Origin: Azorinus chamasolen
Lineage: Eukaryota > Mollusca > Bivalvia > Cardiida > Solecurtidae
DNA: 64,000 nt
Assembly (NCBI GenBank): GCA_963576725.1
Contig: OY755238.1
Coordinates: 31,366,145 to 31,430,144, forward strand
Direction of reading: 5' to 3'
Shown here piece after piece: positions 11,369-22,215 of the stretch. The translations under genes and the position numbers were made by a program. The notes below the pieces were generated by a model that was given only the letters and a program-made list of their open reading frames with translations, made no database searches and was not told the DNA's origin. Positions within the stretch are counted from its first letter, which is position 1. Each line of letters starts with the position of its first letter.

Positions 11369-13436
11369 TATGCCCCCCAGATCAAATCTGGGGGCCATAT
11401 TGTTTTTGCCTTGTCTGTTTGTCTGTTTGTCCATTTGTCTGTTTGTCCGTTTGTCTGTTTGTCTGTTTGTCAGCAACTTTAACATTGGTCATATCTGGGG
11501 GGCATATTGTTTTTGCCTTGTCTGTTTGTTTGTCCGTTTGTCTGTTTGTCTGTTTGTCAGCAACTTTAACATTGGTCATAACTTTTGACCCAGTACAGAT
11601 AGCGACTTGATATTTGGCATGCATATGTATCTCATAAAGCCACACATTTTGAGGGGTGACATGTCAAGATCAAGGTCATCCTTCAAGGTCAGAGGTCAAA
11701 TATATGGGTCAAATCATTGTCTTTAACATTGGCCATAATTTTTGGACCAGTAGAGATAGAGACTTGATAATTGGCATGCTTGTGTATCTCATGAAGCTGC
11801 ACAGTTTGAGGGGTGACATGTCGAGGTCAAGGTCATCTATCAGGGTCAAAGGTCAAATTGTCTTTTTTTGGCTGTAACTTTAACGCAACCTTAACATTGG
11901 TCATTGTCATGCGTATGTATCTCATAAAGCCGCACAATTTGAGGGATGACATGTCAAGGTCAAGGTCATCCTTCAAGGTCAGAGGTCAAATATATGGATC
12001 AAATCACCGACTTTAACATTGGCCATAACTTTTGGACCTGTACAGATAGAGATTTGATATGTGGCATACTTGTGTATCTCATGAAGCTGTACATTTTCAG
12101 GGGTGACATGTCAAGGTCAAGGTCATCCTTTAGGGTCAAAGGTCAAATTGTCTGTTTCTTTATCTGTAACTGTAACATTTGTCATAACTTTGAGCCAGTA
12201 CAGATAGAGACTTGATATTTGGCATGCATATGTATCTCATAAAACCGCACATTTTGAGGTGTGACATGTCAAGGTCAAGGTCACACTTAAAGGTCAGAGG
12301 TCAAACATATGGGTCAAATCACCAACTTTAACATTGGCCATAACTGTTGAACCAGTACAGATAGAGACTTGATATTTGGCATGCTTGTGTATCTCATTAA
12401 GCTGCACAGTTTGAGGGATGACATGTCAGGGTCATCCTTCAGGGTCAAAGGTCACCAACTTCAAATTGGCCATAACTTTTGAACCAATAGAGATAGAGTC
12501 TTGATATTTGGTATGCATGTGTATCTCATGAAGCTGCACATTTTGAGGGGCAACATGTCAAGGTAAAGGTGATCTTTTAGGGTCAAAGGTCACCGACTTT
12601 AACATTGGCCATAACTTTTGAACCTGTAGATACAGACTTGACAATTGGTATGCATGTGTATCTCATGAAGCTGCACAGTTTGTGGGTGACATGTCAAGGT
12701 CAAGGTCATCTTTTAGGGTCAAAGGTCACGGACTTTAACATTGGCCATGACTTTTGGACCAGTAGAGATACAGACTTGACATTTGGTATACATGTGTATT
12801 TCATGAAGTTGCACAATTTGGGGGGTGACATGTCAAGGTCATCTTTCAGGGTCAAAGGTCACCGACTTAAAGATTGGGCATAACTTTGGAACCAGTAGAG
12901 ATACAGACTTGACATTTGGTATACATGTGTATCTCGTGAAGCTGCACAGTTTGGGATGACATGTCAAGGTCAAGGTCATCTTTCAGGGTCAAAGGTCACC
13001 GACTTTAACATTGACCATAACTTTTGAACCAGTAGACATACAGACTTGATAGTTGATATACATGTGTTTCTCAATTGGCTGCACAGTTTGAGGGGTGACA
13101 TGTCAAGGTCATCTTTGAAGGTCACGGGTCATTTATTTTGGCCATAACGTTTGAACCAGTAGATATACAGCCTTGATACTGGTATGCATGTGTATCTCAT
13201 GAAGCCACACAGTTTGAGGGGTGACATGTCAAGGTCATCCTTCATGGTCAAAAGGTTACCAACTTTTAACATTTGCCATTACTTTTGAACCATTAGAGAT
13301 ACAGACTTGATATTTGGTATGCATGTGTACCCCATGAAACTGCACTGTTTGATGTGTGACATGTCAAGATCAAGGTTATCCCTCAGGGTCAAATATCATA
13401 TCGAGGGGGCATAGTGTTTCACAAACACATCTTGTT
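11369..13436 (+). mobile_element. HINE/Helentron-like element, TATGCCCCC family
   Basis: 5' hairpin CCCCCAGAT-CAA-ATCTGGGGG at 11373-11395, then TGTCTGTTTGTC repeats partly duplicated, then about a dozen tandem units of roughly 140 bp. Each unit reads 'ctttaacattggccataacttttg..ccagta', 'gacttgatatttggcatg', 'gacatgtcaaggtcaaggtcat'. The 3' end has the inverted arm GGGGGCATA (13405-13413), a stem TGTTT-CAC-AAACA and ATCTTGTTTT. Complete element with no ORF; the Cys/Leu/Val frames come from the simple repeat. Confidence 0.82.
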
Positions 13437-14215
13437 TTTTCTGAAATCTGGACGGAAACTATGTTAAATCCAGTCTAACAGAAAATACGGGTCAATAAGC
13501 AAAGGAACATCACCGCTGAAGTCACCGAGTAAAGGGTCCTAGTCAATTTTTATGTGTATTACGATGTCAGCTCTTAAATCTGGGCGAAATTTCACGCCTT
13601 ATGATTTTATATAAATTTGCAACAAATAACATTTTTGTCATGACTGACAGTATAGTATCCTGTGATAGGAACTATGTGACACATCTTTAGAAATGCATGG
13701 ACTTTTGTAACTCTAATCAGTATTATATCCTTTAGATATGAGGTTTTAACAAATACAGTTAACTTGTGTGTTTTATCAATATTTAACCTTTTCTGATAAA
13801 AACATTTTTGTACTGTGTATTACCCATGCTTTGAAAAGCTCATATCTTTCAATTCCACAGGTTGTCATGTTAAACTGCTGTTATTTTTTGTTACATAGTC
13901 GGCAAATTGTTTATTGTAGACCTGTCATATTATTTGTTGTACAACCGACTCCAAATAAAGATGTTTGTATCTTGTAAATTCATCTTCCAGAATCAATTTT
14001 CGGTTAATGTTTATGTTTTTACAAGTATTATCGATGTAATTATCATCAACGATTGCACCATAATCGCTTTTTATTGATTTTAACAGAAGTTTTCAAAGTG
14101 CTGTCAATGTTTCTGTTATTGTTTACATATCAGCTGTCAGTCTTTTTGCCCACCAAGCTTTTCTCGGCTAAGATAACAGGTGCGCGTGACGTCACGGCGA
14201 TTTGCCCTATTAGGC

Positions 14216-14290
14216 TAGGTTATCGTTCCTTTGCAACCACGTACGGCAATTTCTCCCGTATTTTAAGACATAACACTACTTTTCCCTTTG
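14216..14290 (+). repeat. Direct repeat bracketing the inner HINE region (right copy)
   Basis: Matches 11255-11330 ('gttcctttgcaaccacgtacggc', 'gtattttaagacat'). Confidence 0.6.
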
Positions 14291-14560
14291 TAACAAATAA
14301 TTCATATATGAAGCTTATTATTACACATCTGTTTGCAATAAAACTGGAACAAAAATGTAAATAATAAGGTACTAAAAGGCCATTCGTGGCACTAAGCAAG
14401 GTACAGTTCTAAATACGTGATATCAATAATTCAAATTATGGTAAAAAATCGTCATTTTTTCTCGTATTATACAATAACATACTTAAATTTATTTATTTAT
14501 CTCATTCAAAGCAAAATAAATTCTTAACTTTTTCTTTTTCAAATAATAATTCTCTATGTA

Positions 14561-16153
14561 CAGTATAACCTTGGTTATCCGACATACCTTCGGACCGCAT
14601 GAAACTGTCGGATACATCGGTGTGTCGGTTGTTCAAAATCGAAAGAGAAATATACAACGACGATAAACATTGACTCTTGATATTTATTTACATTCGGCAT
14701 GAAACCCGTTAGAATCAAATGTTAACATTTTGCACGCTACGTAAATGTCGTAGGAAAAATGAGTGCAGCAATTCTGAAAGTTTATGAAAATAAATGCACA
14801 CTGGAACTCTGTTATACCGAGGACCATTTTACTGAAGTATCCGGTGGTCTGTGTCGCCGAAATATTTTTTTGTAAATACCTTATAATATGATTGAATATC
14901 GCAATGAAACATACGCCATATTTCACCCCAAACCCTATATTTTAACCCCATTAGACGGCCAGCAAACAGCCTGGCGGCCCGATTGAAAAGTGTGAAAACC
15001 CAATACACACTTTCAGATGCCTCAACTGTCAAAATGGAGACTGCGCATCGTAACTTTTCGACATTACGGAAATCGTCGATCGAAATATCGTGACCGCTTC
15101 GGAAACTTCCGTTATGTTCGGAAAGTGCATAGATTGGCCGCGTCGGTGTATTTCGTTATGTCGGAAGTGAACGAAATAAACCAAGCGTTGACATAAGCCT
15201 AAGGGGAAGATTATAATCGATGGTCTGATAATCCTTTCAACTCTTTTACCTGTTAAATGTGCCAATATTGGGTGTTGAGAAGTTTATGTGCACGTTACTT
15301 TAATTGCATGGCGTCGGGTGTTTATGAAAAGCAAACATTATTAGAAATCTAAACCCTGACTCAGAGCGGGGTTGGAGGTTATATGCTAATATAGAAAAGG
15401 GTGTGTACTCTTTGACCAATCAAATGAAATTTAAAACCCCAATAAATCACACGCGACATCACATGTGACCTTTCATTTTCTGAAAACGGTGACCTTTCAT
15501 TTTTTGAAAACAGCGACAGGCATATTTATTGTTTTAACACAGCAAATTTTAATCGGATTAGGGGTTTGTGACAGGCCAAGAGGCAATTAACATGAGTTTC
15601 GCTCGAAATTTCTTTATTTTAGGATGAGGGGTTTTATGTAAGTTTATGTAAGTACCCAGATAAATATCAGCGTGTCTAACAATTTGGATCCTGATGAGAC
15701 GCCGAGCATTTCTGCATCTCATCTGTATGCAAATTGTTTGCAACAGTTAGATCTGGCTGAAAAAGTAAAGTACATACAGATCGAGTTTACACCTAACGTT
15801 ATTCAAACAACTATAAATGTTTTCTATTAAATGGATTAAGTGTGTGATCACAACGATAATAACCTGTAATTATAGATTTAGCCTGTACCCAAAATGTCGC
15901 GGAAGCGATAATTGCTCAGTTATAGGTGGTCCCAATTCAATACAACCGTCAACGTCGGATGCGCAGGTGTGAAAAATGCCACTATTATCACATTGGGACC
16001 TCCAAACAGTGTCGGATAACGGTTACGCGAGGATCCGTAAAACCAAGGTTTTAATTACATAGAACAAAGAAGGAAATGTTCGGGACCAAACATTGCTGTC
16101 GGATAGATTAGTTTGTCGGATGCAATAGGTTTCAGATAACCAAGGTTATACTG
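14561..16153. mobile_element. Non-autonomous pogo/Tigger-like element
   Basis: Both ends read inward as CAGTATAACCTTGGTTATC (19 bp identical), followed by CGACATACC on the left and TGAAACC on the right. Each end is bordered by TA (14559-14560 and 16154-16155), the pogo target duplication. CAGTATAACC..GGTTATCC termini are typical of pogo/Tigger transposons. Further subterminal stretches with GTCGGATA and TGTCGG are inverted between the two ends. No transposase (CENP-B HTH or DDD domain) is visible; the longest frames (14829-15032, 15029-15265) match nothing I know. Size 1593 bp. Confidence 0.85.
15680..15735. repeat. Dispersed hairpin repeat (copy 4)
   Basis: CAATTTGGATCCTGATGAGACGC against GCATCTCATCTGTATGCAAATTG. 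Weaker than copy 2. Confidence 0.5.
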
Positions 16154-17539
16154 TATATATGGGGCGGAAACGTTCTTGATGTGGGGTAGATTTTCACGAA
16201 AAGGTGATTATTATGTGCATACGTGGTTTTAGATGACTTGCCAATGACACGTAATTACGTGGTAATAGAATCGGCCTTCTAAGGTAATAGATATAACAAC
16301 AATGGAAGCCGATTCGGATGAGAGTACTTATGGAAGTTGACCTGGGTACCCCGAAAAGTTACATGACAAACAATGCGTACCCACTAGCTCCAGAGCGGAT
16401 GATGATAAAGAAAGAGTGGATGTCTGAATACCAGCATAAACTTCTAGGTGTTGGGGCGGTGCCTACAGACATTAAAAAACTGGTAACCAATCTCCGAAAT
16501 AAGGAAAAGTCTGTGCTACATTATCGAAACCTACAGCTATACCCTTCGCTTGGGATGAAACTAAAAAGAGCTATAGGGCCCTACGTTTCAAACAGAGTCC
16601 TTTGATGGAGCCTTACATTCGTATGAATACAGAACTGAGAAAGAGCTACGAGCGACTTTGAAAAAGATGATACAAGTTAATGAACAACAGCGTATTTGGG
16701 AAAACAATGGAACACCTAAGACGCAGAGTGAATGTAAAACTGGTGAGGAGCTCTGAGAAAGATAAACTTCGGAAACTGATAGTTAGCCCATCATTTGCGA
16801 GGACCAACATATTCGATGATGATCTTGTAGCTATTCAAACTCATAAGAGCAGCCTGTTTTTAAACTGCCCAGTATTTTTGGGCATGAACATTCTCAATCT
16901 ATCAAAGACCCTCATGTAGGACTTTTAATATAACCAGCTGAAGAAGCAGTATGGGGAGTGCTGTCAGTTACATCGCTCAGAAAACCGACGTATACGATAC
17001 ATCAGACTACCCATCAGGCCACCCGCTCTATAGCACAAAAATAAAAAAAAAGTCCTGGGTAAGATGAAGGATGAGTGTGCAGGGCGACCTATCGAAGAAA
17101 ACGTTGTCCCGATGCCTAAGATGTATAGTATTCTTGAATCCTCTGGTGCCAACATAAAAAACAAAAGAGGTTAAAAAGTCATAATAAAAAAAATCAAACA
17201 CGAGCAATATAAAGAATCTTTATTTGAAAATCGAATCTTCCGACATGGTAAGAATTTACTGAGGTGGGATAAACATCGTATATATGGGCAACATAAGAAT
17301 AAGGTCTCTATATCCCCATTCGACTCGAAGCGTTGGATTGCAAAAGATGGTGTGAATACATTAGCCCATGGCCACCATCGAATACCCCTAGCATCTAAGT
17401 AGGGATCCCCCATCAGGTGGCTGCTGTGTGTCAGGCGGAGCTATAAGAAGTTCTTCACGGAAAAAACCTCGCTCAGGAACCATCCTGGAGAAAGTACAAC
17501 ACGGGTTCACCGGGTTTTGTAACTGAGCGGGATATCTAT

Positions 17540-18112
17540 TACCCATTTTCAGAAATTATGTACTTCACAACAGCAGGTGTTAAGTGCTTGTGTTGCGGCC
17601 GTAAAAAGTCGCCCCGTACTTCATTCTCAGTGTTGTTATATTTTCTAGTCCTTCGGGATCATTAGTTTTCATGTTATTAGTTTTGAAAATTGAATACTGC
17701 TTAAGCCTGTGCTAGGGGGCGTGAGTAGTATTGCACTTTTAATTACTACTCATGAACAGACTCAATAAAACCGAATCTGCAATTTTCTTTTTGCATTTCT
17801 ATTTTTGCTTTCGAGCGATCACCCATTTTTAGAATATATGTCCTTCACAACAGCAGGTGTTAAGTGCTTGTGTGGCGGCCATAAAAAGTCGCCCCGTACT
17901 TCATTCTCAGTGTTGTTATATTTTCTAGTCCTTTGCGATCATTAGTTTACATGTTATTAGTTTTGAAAATTGAATACTGCTTAAGACGGTTCTAGGGGGC
18001 GTGAGTAGTGTTGCACTTTTAATTACTACTCATGAACAGACTCAATAAAACCGAGTCTGCAATTTTCTCTTTTTGCATTTCTACTTTTGCTGTCGAGGGA
18101 TCACCCATTTTC
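17540..18112 (+). repeat. Tandem pair of LTR-like dispersed repeats
   Basis: Two head-to-tail copies of roughly 280 bp (about 17546-17824 and 17825-18104) and the start of a third. Each contains 'aaaaagtcgccccgtacttc', 'gaaaattgaatactgctt', 'agggggcgtgagtag' and a polyadenylation-type AATAAA within 'actcaataaaaccga'. A third full copy is at 33500-33740. The TGT..ACA limits, the AATAAA and the solo/tandem occurrence suggest a long terminal repeat, but no primer-binding site or gag-pol is present, so this is a guess. They lie between POLB and the integrase and overlap neither. Confidence 0.6.
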
Positions 18113-18119
18113 AGAATAA

Positions 18120-18960
18120 TTGCAAATGTTTAAAGACCATAATTATAGGGTCGGTCGCCCGTCTGCGGCCGCCCTCAAACTCTCCAGGCTGGTAGACTTA
18201 CCGAACACCAGTATCTGAAGATATTTTTTTCTCGATACCAACCTTACTTCCTGGAATATAAGATGAGGGACCGGGTTTAACAATTTTCTGTTTGATAGCT
18301 TCTGACGGTCGTTTACCGGTGAGCCTGGTCTCGTCGTTGTTTAAAGCAATAATGACGGCGTGCAATCTTTCAACCCACTCAGAGGACAGCTCACCGGAGG
18401 GTAGACGCATTTCTTCAGCATATTGGTACCCAAACAGACGCTCGGATAAAGTTCTATTAAAACGCTCAACAATCCCCTGGTCACAACTACGCCGCGCTTT
18501 AACATTATGCTCTGCCATCAGTTGACTGGCCGCATCCATAAACCCTCGCCCAGGATCTACTTGAAGAAGTCTGGCCAACGGAGCAGACCACGCCTGTAAA
18601 TCCGTTTGAGGGCTGCAGCTACCTCGGTAAGTTCTTTTGACGTTAGGGCTTTGGGGGCTTTAAAGCGGCTTGCCACGTCAACAACAGTGAGAGCGTATTT
18701 TAAAGTCTTCCAACGCACTCGATCATGAGGTAAAAACAGGAGATCACCTTGGTGGATATCATTCGGGCTGAAACGTCGAATTTGGGTCGTGGGATAGGTC
18801 TGGGAGCAGGTCGAATTATCTGCCAGATTGTCTATTTCGTTAACCATGATCGGGCCTCATCATCTGAGACCTTCGCGGCCTTAGCCAGATGTTTTATAGG
18901 CGCCACCCCATCCAATAGCCTCGCACACTGTAGTCGGTTTTGCGAGCTTTTTTTCTCCAT
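18120..18960 (-). pseudogene. INT: Polinton integrase (rve/DDE), frameshifted
   Basis: Retroviral-type integrase that would insert the Polinton. Reading from the Met at 18960, the N-terminal piece changes frame near 18840. The catalytic core follows in two overlapping frames: 18847-18557 with the first Asp in VVDVASR, and 18578-18198 with the second Asp in VDPGRGF and the Glu in GIVERFN, i.e. the full D,D,E triad. A chromodomain-proximal tail (PGEFEGGRRRATDP) is readable in a third frame to about 18120. At least three frameshifts and one stop rule out function. It is convergent with POLB, as in other Polintons, and lies 26 bp after the small split ORF. Confidence 0.88.
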
Positions 18961-19137
18961 AATATAATAATATAACTCCAACTGTTCAGTAGTGTTTATG
19001 AAACTGGCTATAGAAAGTAAACATCTGCCTCATTTGGTATAATATTAGTGTTATACTTGGACTCGGGGGAAATAACTTCATCAGCTCATCTACGGGGGGT
19101 AAATTTACTGCCGTGAATTTGTATAGAAGCTTCGCAT

Positions 19138-20987
19138 GGTGACCAGACGTTTCGCCCACTAACCAGTTCGCGCCCTGGGCGTTTCGCTCCCAGGACGTTT
19201 TGTACCTGGTCGTTTCGCTCCCCTGGTCGTTTCGCCCACTATATCCACTATATAATGGTTATATACAAGTTAAATAGAAGCTATTGGTGCAGTTAATGTT
19301 TTTGAATCAAACAGGACATACCCTGATCAGTCGGTTCCTATATGAACCGTCTCATCTGGGTCTACTATGTTACTATAATAAATAATGACGTCACCCTTAA
19401 TAAGAGTCATTTCCAGAAATTTTCAGGTATATTTCACAATCTCAAAAGCAAACAGAGTAGACCCTGATCAGTCGGTTCCTACATGAGCCGTCTCACCTGG
19501 GTCAACTATGTTAGTGTAATAAATTAATAATGACGTTACCATTAATAATCTTGAGTCAGATTCAGATTCTTTCAAGTATATTTCACAAACTCAGAAGCTA
19601 ACAGAGCGGACTCTGAATAGTTGACTGATCTGGTTCTACAGTGTTATTGAAATAAATGACGTCACCATTAATAAGTTTTCATTCATCACGTAAATTGTTG
19701 GTAATTTAAAAACTCGGAAGCAAACAGAGCAGACCCTGATCAGTCAACTCCTACAGGAGCCGTATGATCTGGATCTAATATGTTATACCTAAGAATTAAC
19801 AATGTCACCATTAATTAGATTTCATTCATCACGTAAAGTATTGTCATAGCAGAAAATGTCAAGTCGAAAGCATACAGAGCAGAACCTGATCGGTAGGATG
19901 TGATTTTCGCACCCGTTATAGTACATAACGAATTAAGTAGGTGTTTAATCCAATCAGGGATTATAGCATGATTGGATTTTCACACCTTTTTATCAACAGT
20001 CTCAGTCACTTCCCTACAATTATAACGAGAGAGAATGAGAGGGTCAGACAGACAGACATACAGAGAAAGACACTTACCGGTATATACTATGTCGATAATT
20101 ATAGGTAATGTTGTGCCTGCTAAATGCTGTTCGTCGAATATGCAAGGTTCATATTATACTCATATTTATTTATTTTACACTGTTACCTGTATATATGTTA
20201 CTGGTCTCCAAATTTGGAGGAAATGAATAAACTACTATAATTGATTACAATTAAACAGTCATGTTTGGGTTGTATAAGCCTACCCTAAACTGCTAAGCCT
20301 GACAGATGGCTCTAAAGATATTAGTTAATATTAACTAATTGTACTTAGTTTGATCGTCACTGATCTTGCTTCTAACAGTATTGTGAGAAAAGCATTTATT
20401 GAGGATCAGAGGCCTTAAACATGTATATAAACTAAAGTTAACACCTGTCAGTATTAAAGATATTTTAGCCTAATGTACATATAAAGATTTTTTACCATTA
20501 TAAAATGTATACCAAAAACCTTCTCATAACTATTACTATATATATACAAAACCATTAAGTGCATGGCACTACCTTTCCAATTAGGGAAAACATAACTAAT
20601 ATTGCCTAAAAAACGTATTGTTTATATGGACATGTCCATATCTGGCAATCATCTATATGTGAAATATGTTCAATCATTTATATTAATCGCATGGTTTCCA
20701 ATTAATGTATTTATCCTATCCCGCAAAAAGCTACTCTGTCATACTGTCCCTGTTCAGAATTGAATATAATTTACATATTACTAGTATAGTTCTAGAATTC
20801 GGAAACTATAGGACTTTTCTGAATTTAACATTTTCGGAAATCTGATTTCATATGTACCAGTTTTGTAGTGGGGGCGAAACGACAAGGGTATGGGGGCGAA
20901 ACGACCAGGATCCCAATTGGGAGCGAAACGACCAGGTGCGAAATGACCAGGTGCGAAACATCCAGGTGGGCGAAACGACTGGTAACC
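19138..20987. mobile_element. Foldback element with GGTCGTTTCGC minisatellite arms
   Basis: The ends GGTGACCAGACGTTTCGCCCA (left) and, reading in, GGTTACCAGTCGTTTCGCCCA (right) are inverse. Each arm contains several diverged copies of a 15-22 bp unit around 'ggtcgtttcgctccc' (left to about 19240, right from about 20868). The 8-bp target duplication CTTCGCAT is at 19130-19137 and 20988-20995, as for hAT-class insertion. The interior has no ORF and holds an array of the dispersed hairpin at about 140-bp spacing (19309-19900). It is non-autonomous. Confidence 0.82.
19309..19900. repeat. Array of dispersed hairpins (copies 5-9)
   Basis: Five copies at about 19309, 19450, 19600, 19722 and 19870, alternating with 'aataatgacgtcaccattaataa' spacers, so the unit of amplification is about 135-140 bp. 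The apical stems vary (e.g. CGGTTCCTATATGAACCG) yet stay complementary. Confidence 0.65.
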
Positions 20988-21200
20988 CTTCGCATCATCT
21001 TGCCCAGCCATTGCTAATTCTGCCAGGTTTTCAGATGGTAATGAAAGCAATCGCAATGGGCATTATGTTTATTTGCTAAATATTTTACTCTTACAAGATA
21101 AGACATTTCCAGCGGTTCATCATTATCGTAGAACTTCCCCATATATATTTACATGTGAAAAAAATAACAGGGCTCAGAAAATTAATATAACAAACCACCC

Positions 21201-21635
21201 TTAATTGAAATTAATTAACTTTTTCTCGTTGTTGTAACCAGCAAGCGCGGCCGCACCAAGTGCTAATATAATGAAACATATTTCCCTGGCTTGCTGATCA
21301 CCGGATGGAGTATAATAGTCAGATAATTGCGGTTTGGGGGGAAGTGGTTCTAACATTTTACTTTTCTTAGGCATGACTAGAGCATACTCCTGCATAGCCA
21401 CATGTTTGGACAGCGTGACCTTGCCATCAAAACTGTTCCTGGATATAATCCAGCCGCTGGGTCCGTTTTTGAGCCAATCTGCTTGTGCTGCCTGAAGTCT
21501 TTCTATAGCAGCATCGTGCCGTTGACGCTCTTCTTCAACGCCAGAACTTTTGACCATACTGAATAAGTAGTTACTCCCAGTGAACGCCACTGCATTAGCG
21601 ACTGGACCACCTATCAACATCGCTATACTAGCCAT
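21201..21635 (-). CDS. Conserved Polinton membrane-type ORF, intact, function unknown
   Basis: 144 codons, uninterrupted, starting MASIAMLIGGPVANAVAF. The protein has a hydrophobic N-terminal stretch (residues 3-26), a charged helical segment (EEERQRHDAAIERLQAAQ, about 33-51), a Pro-rich region (LEPLPPKPQLSDYYTP) and a hydrophobic helix near the C-terminus (CFIILALGAAALAGY, about 119-133). It has the look of small Polinton-specific ORFs of unknown role accompanying the capsid genes; one or two membrane passes are likely. It lies 18 bp after the neighbouring minus-strand ORF. It is the only apparently unbroken Polinton gene here, though short length makes that weak evidence of activity. Confidence 0.7.
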   Translation of the reverse strand: MASIAMLIGGPVANAVAFTGSNYLFSMVKSSGVEEERQRHDAAIERLQAAQADWLKNGPSGWIISRNSFDGKVTLSKHVAMQEYALVMPKKSKMLEPLPPKPQLSDYYTPSGDQQAREICFIILALGAAALAGYNNEKKLINFN

Positions 21636-21653
21636 TCTTTTACTTTGAAAACA

Positions 21654-21830
21654 TTACTTAAAAATATTGGCTGGGATGATGCCAGTTAACATCTCGAGGT
21701 GTGAAATGTAGTTGAGGGTACACGCCCCCAGAGCGGCCTTACTAATCCGAGCATACCCGACTGCAAGCCCCGTTGTTACAGCTCCATGATAGATAGTGTT
21801 AACAATGTCTTTACCGTCTGGATTTGACAT
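21654..21830 (-). CDS. Small Polinton ORF, probably internally shortened
   Basis: 58 codons from MSNPDGKDIVNTIYHG at 21830. The frame stays open upstream to a Met at 21959, but that extension runs through the neighbouring gene remnant, so I prefer the inner start. It is a small protein with an Ala/Gly-rich hydrophobic patch (VTTGLAVGYARISKAALGA) ending GIIPANIFK. It precedes the intact 144-codon ORF by 18 bp. Function unknown. Confidence 0.5.
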   Translation of the reverse strand: MSNPDGKDIVNTIYHGAVTTGLAVGYARISKAALGACTLNYISHLEMLTGIIPANIFK

Positions 21831-21934
21831 TATCTCATATAATGTGAATTTCTCATATTTAAAATGGGTGCTGGATCTCTTGTAGTGTATGCAGGTGTGT
21901 TTGGCCACTTCCAAATTACAACACCTAAGACGAA

Positions 21935-22215
21935 TGAAAATCCCCCAATTAACACCCACCGAAGTGTAGTTGAGTTTTGCTCAGGGGTTTATATATATTT
22001 TTGCTCAGCTGGTGTTCAACATTGCTCAGTAGGTGTTGAACATTTCTCAGCGGGTGTTGAACATTGCTCAGCATGTGTTAAGCTTTGCTTTTTCTTAAAA
22101 CTCTGAAGCTGTTTAAGGAGCTCTCATTGTTTTTTGTTCAAAAGAAAGCCGCTTTTTTACCCGCAGCTACCTTCTTAGGATCTTTAGCTGTTGTTACCTT
22201 CTCTATCTCCGGTTA
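21935..22215 (-). pseudogene. Small Polinton ORF remnant: basic head, heptad repeats, TM tail
   Basis: In pieces of two frames: a Lys/Ala-rich head (KDPKKVAAGKKAAF) at about 22190-22145; four 21-bp direct repeats at 22001-22084 encoding seven-residue units of the type AEQCSTP; then a likely membrane helix (WVLIGGFSFVLGVVIWKW, about 21965-21912). Stops interrupt the repeats. I do not know the family; the layout suggests a small membrane-anchored protein with a spacer of variable length. Confidence 0.4.
22001..22084 (-). repeat. 21-bp tandem repeat, four copies, coding-type
   Basis: Copies at 22001, 22022, 22043 and 22064, each TTGCTCAG followed by a variable 13 bp ending in 'gtgtt.aaca'. The 21-bp period keeps the reading frame. 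Confidence 0.75.

Larger units (their letters stand above)
9592..16279. mobile_element. 6.7-kb insertion in POLB with 7-bp duplication
   Basis: Flanked by TAAGGTA at 9585-9591 and 16280-16286. Removing the insert plus one TAAGGTA rejoins the polymerase frame without a gap, which fixes the boundaries. The ends carry a short inverted similarity (TCTATTGCCACGTA left, TCTATTACCACGTA complement right), so a DNA transposon is likely; an 8-bp duplication with one mutated base would suggest hAT. No transposase remains visible. Inside are a HINE-like element (11369-13436) and a pogo-like element (14561-16153). 9592-11240 is otherwise featureless AT-rich sequence, with 'gctaattcgcgaatgcg' at about 10350. 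Confidence 0.75.
7217..17405 (+). pseudogene. POLB: Polinton B-family DNA polymerase (protein-primed type), broken
   Basis: Replicative polymerase of the Polinton, in at least seven frame pieces. In order: an N-terminal 106-codon piece (7217-7537, ending GSGW..LDIARY); a Cys-rich CERY-type segment (about 7880-7997); Exo I motif YADFE (8382-8396); an endonuclease-VII-like Cys/His segment (8621-8900, CHVCQKPL, DHCHITG, HNACN); Exo III (YNGTD within 8970-9446); motif A (DANNLYGWVM, about 9513-9542); a palm segment (16318-16605); motif B (KLMNNSVFG, about 16674-16700); and a C-terminal piece to about 17405. Motif C (YxDTDS) should lie near 16930-16990 and is not visible. Two insertions split the gene (SINE 8002-8266; 6.7 kb at 9592-16279). 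Stops and frameshifts exclude function. The start at 7217 is the first Met of the conserved N-terminal piece, 174 bp inside the TIR. Confidence 0.9.
18986..21056 (-). pseudogene. Small Polinton ORF split by a foldback transposon
   Basis: A 70-codon frame starts at 21056 (MRLLSLPSENLAELAM), reaches the foldback insertion at 20987, and resumes after it at 19129, stopping at 18988-18986. Excising the 1850-bp insert plus one 8-bp duplication keeps the frame (69 + 144 bp). The stop is 26 bp ahead of the integrase Met, a compact spacing that supports a real gene before insertion. I do not recognise the product: short, no membrane segment, a Pro-rich middle (PPVDELMKLFPPSP). Confidence 0.6.

Noticed and set aside
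11289..12215. Cys/Leu/Val frames and overlapping frames with 'MTCQGQGHPS' repeats
   Set aside because: Products of TGTCTGTT repeats and of the tandem HINE-like core; units are not frame-preserving.
11400..13430. CRISPR-like array of regular repeats
   Set aside because: Contiguous tandem units without unique spacers, in animal DNA, bounded by transposon ends.
9588..16290. Intron in POLB (GTAAGG-like donor at 9584-9590)
   Set aside because: The 7-bp direct repeat and exact frame restoration fit insertion better; Polinton polymerases are normally intronless.
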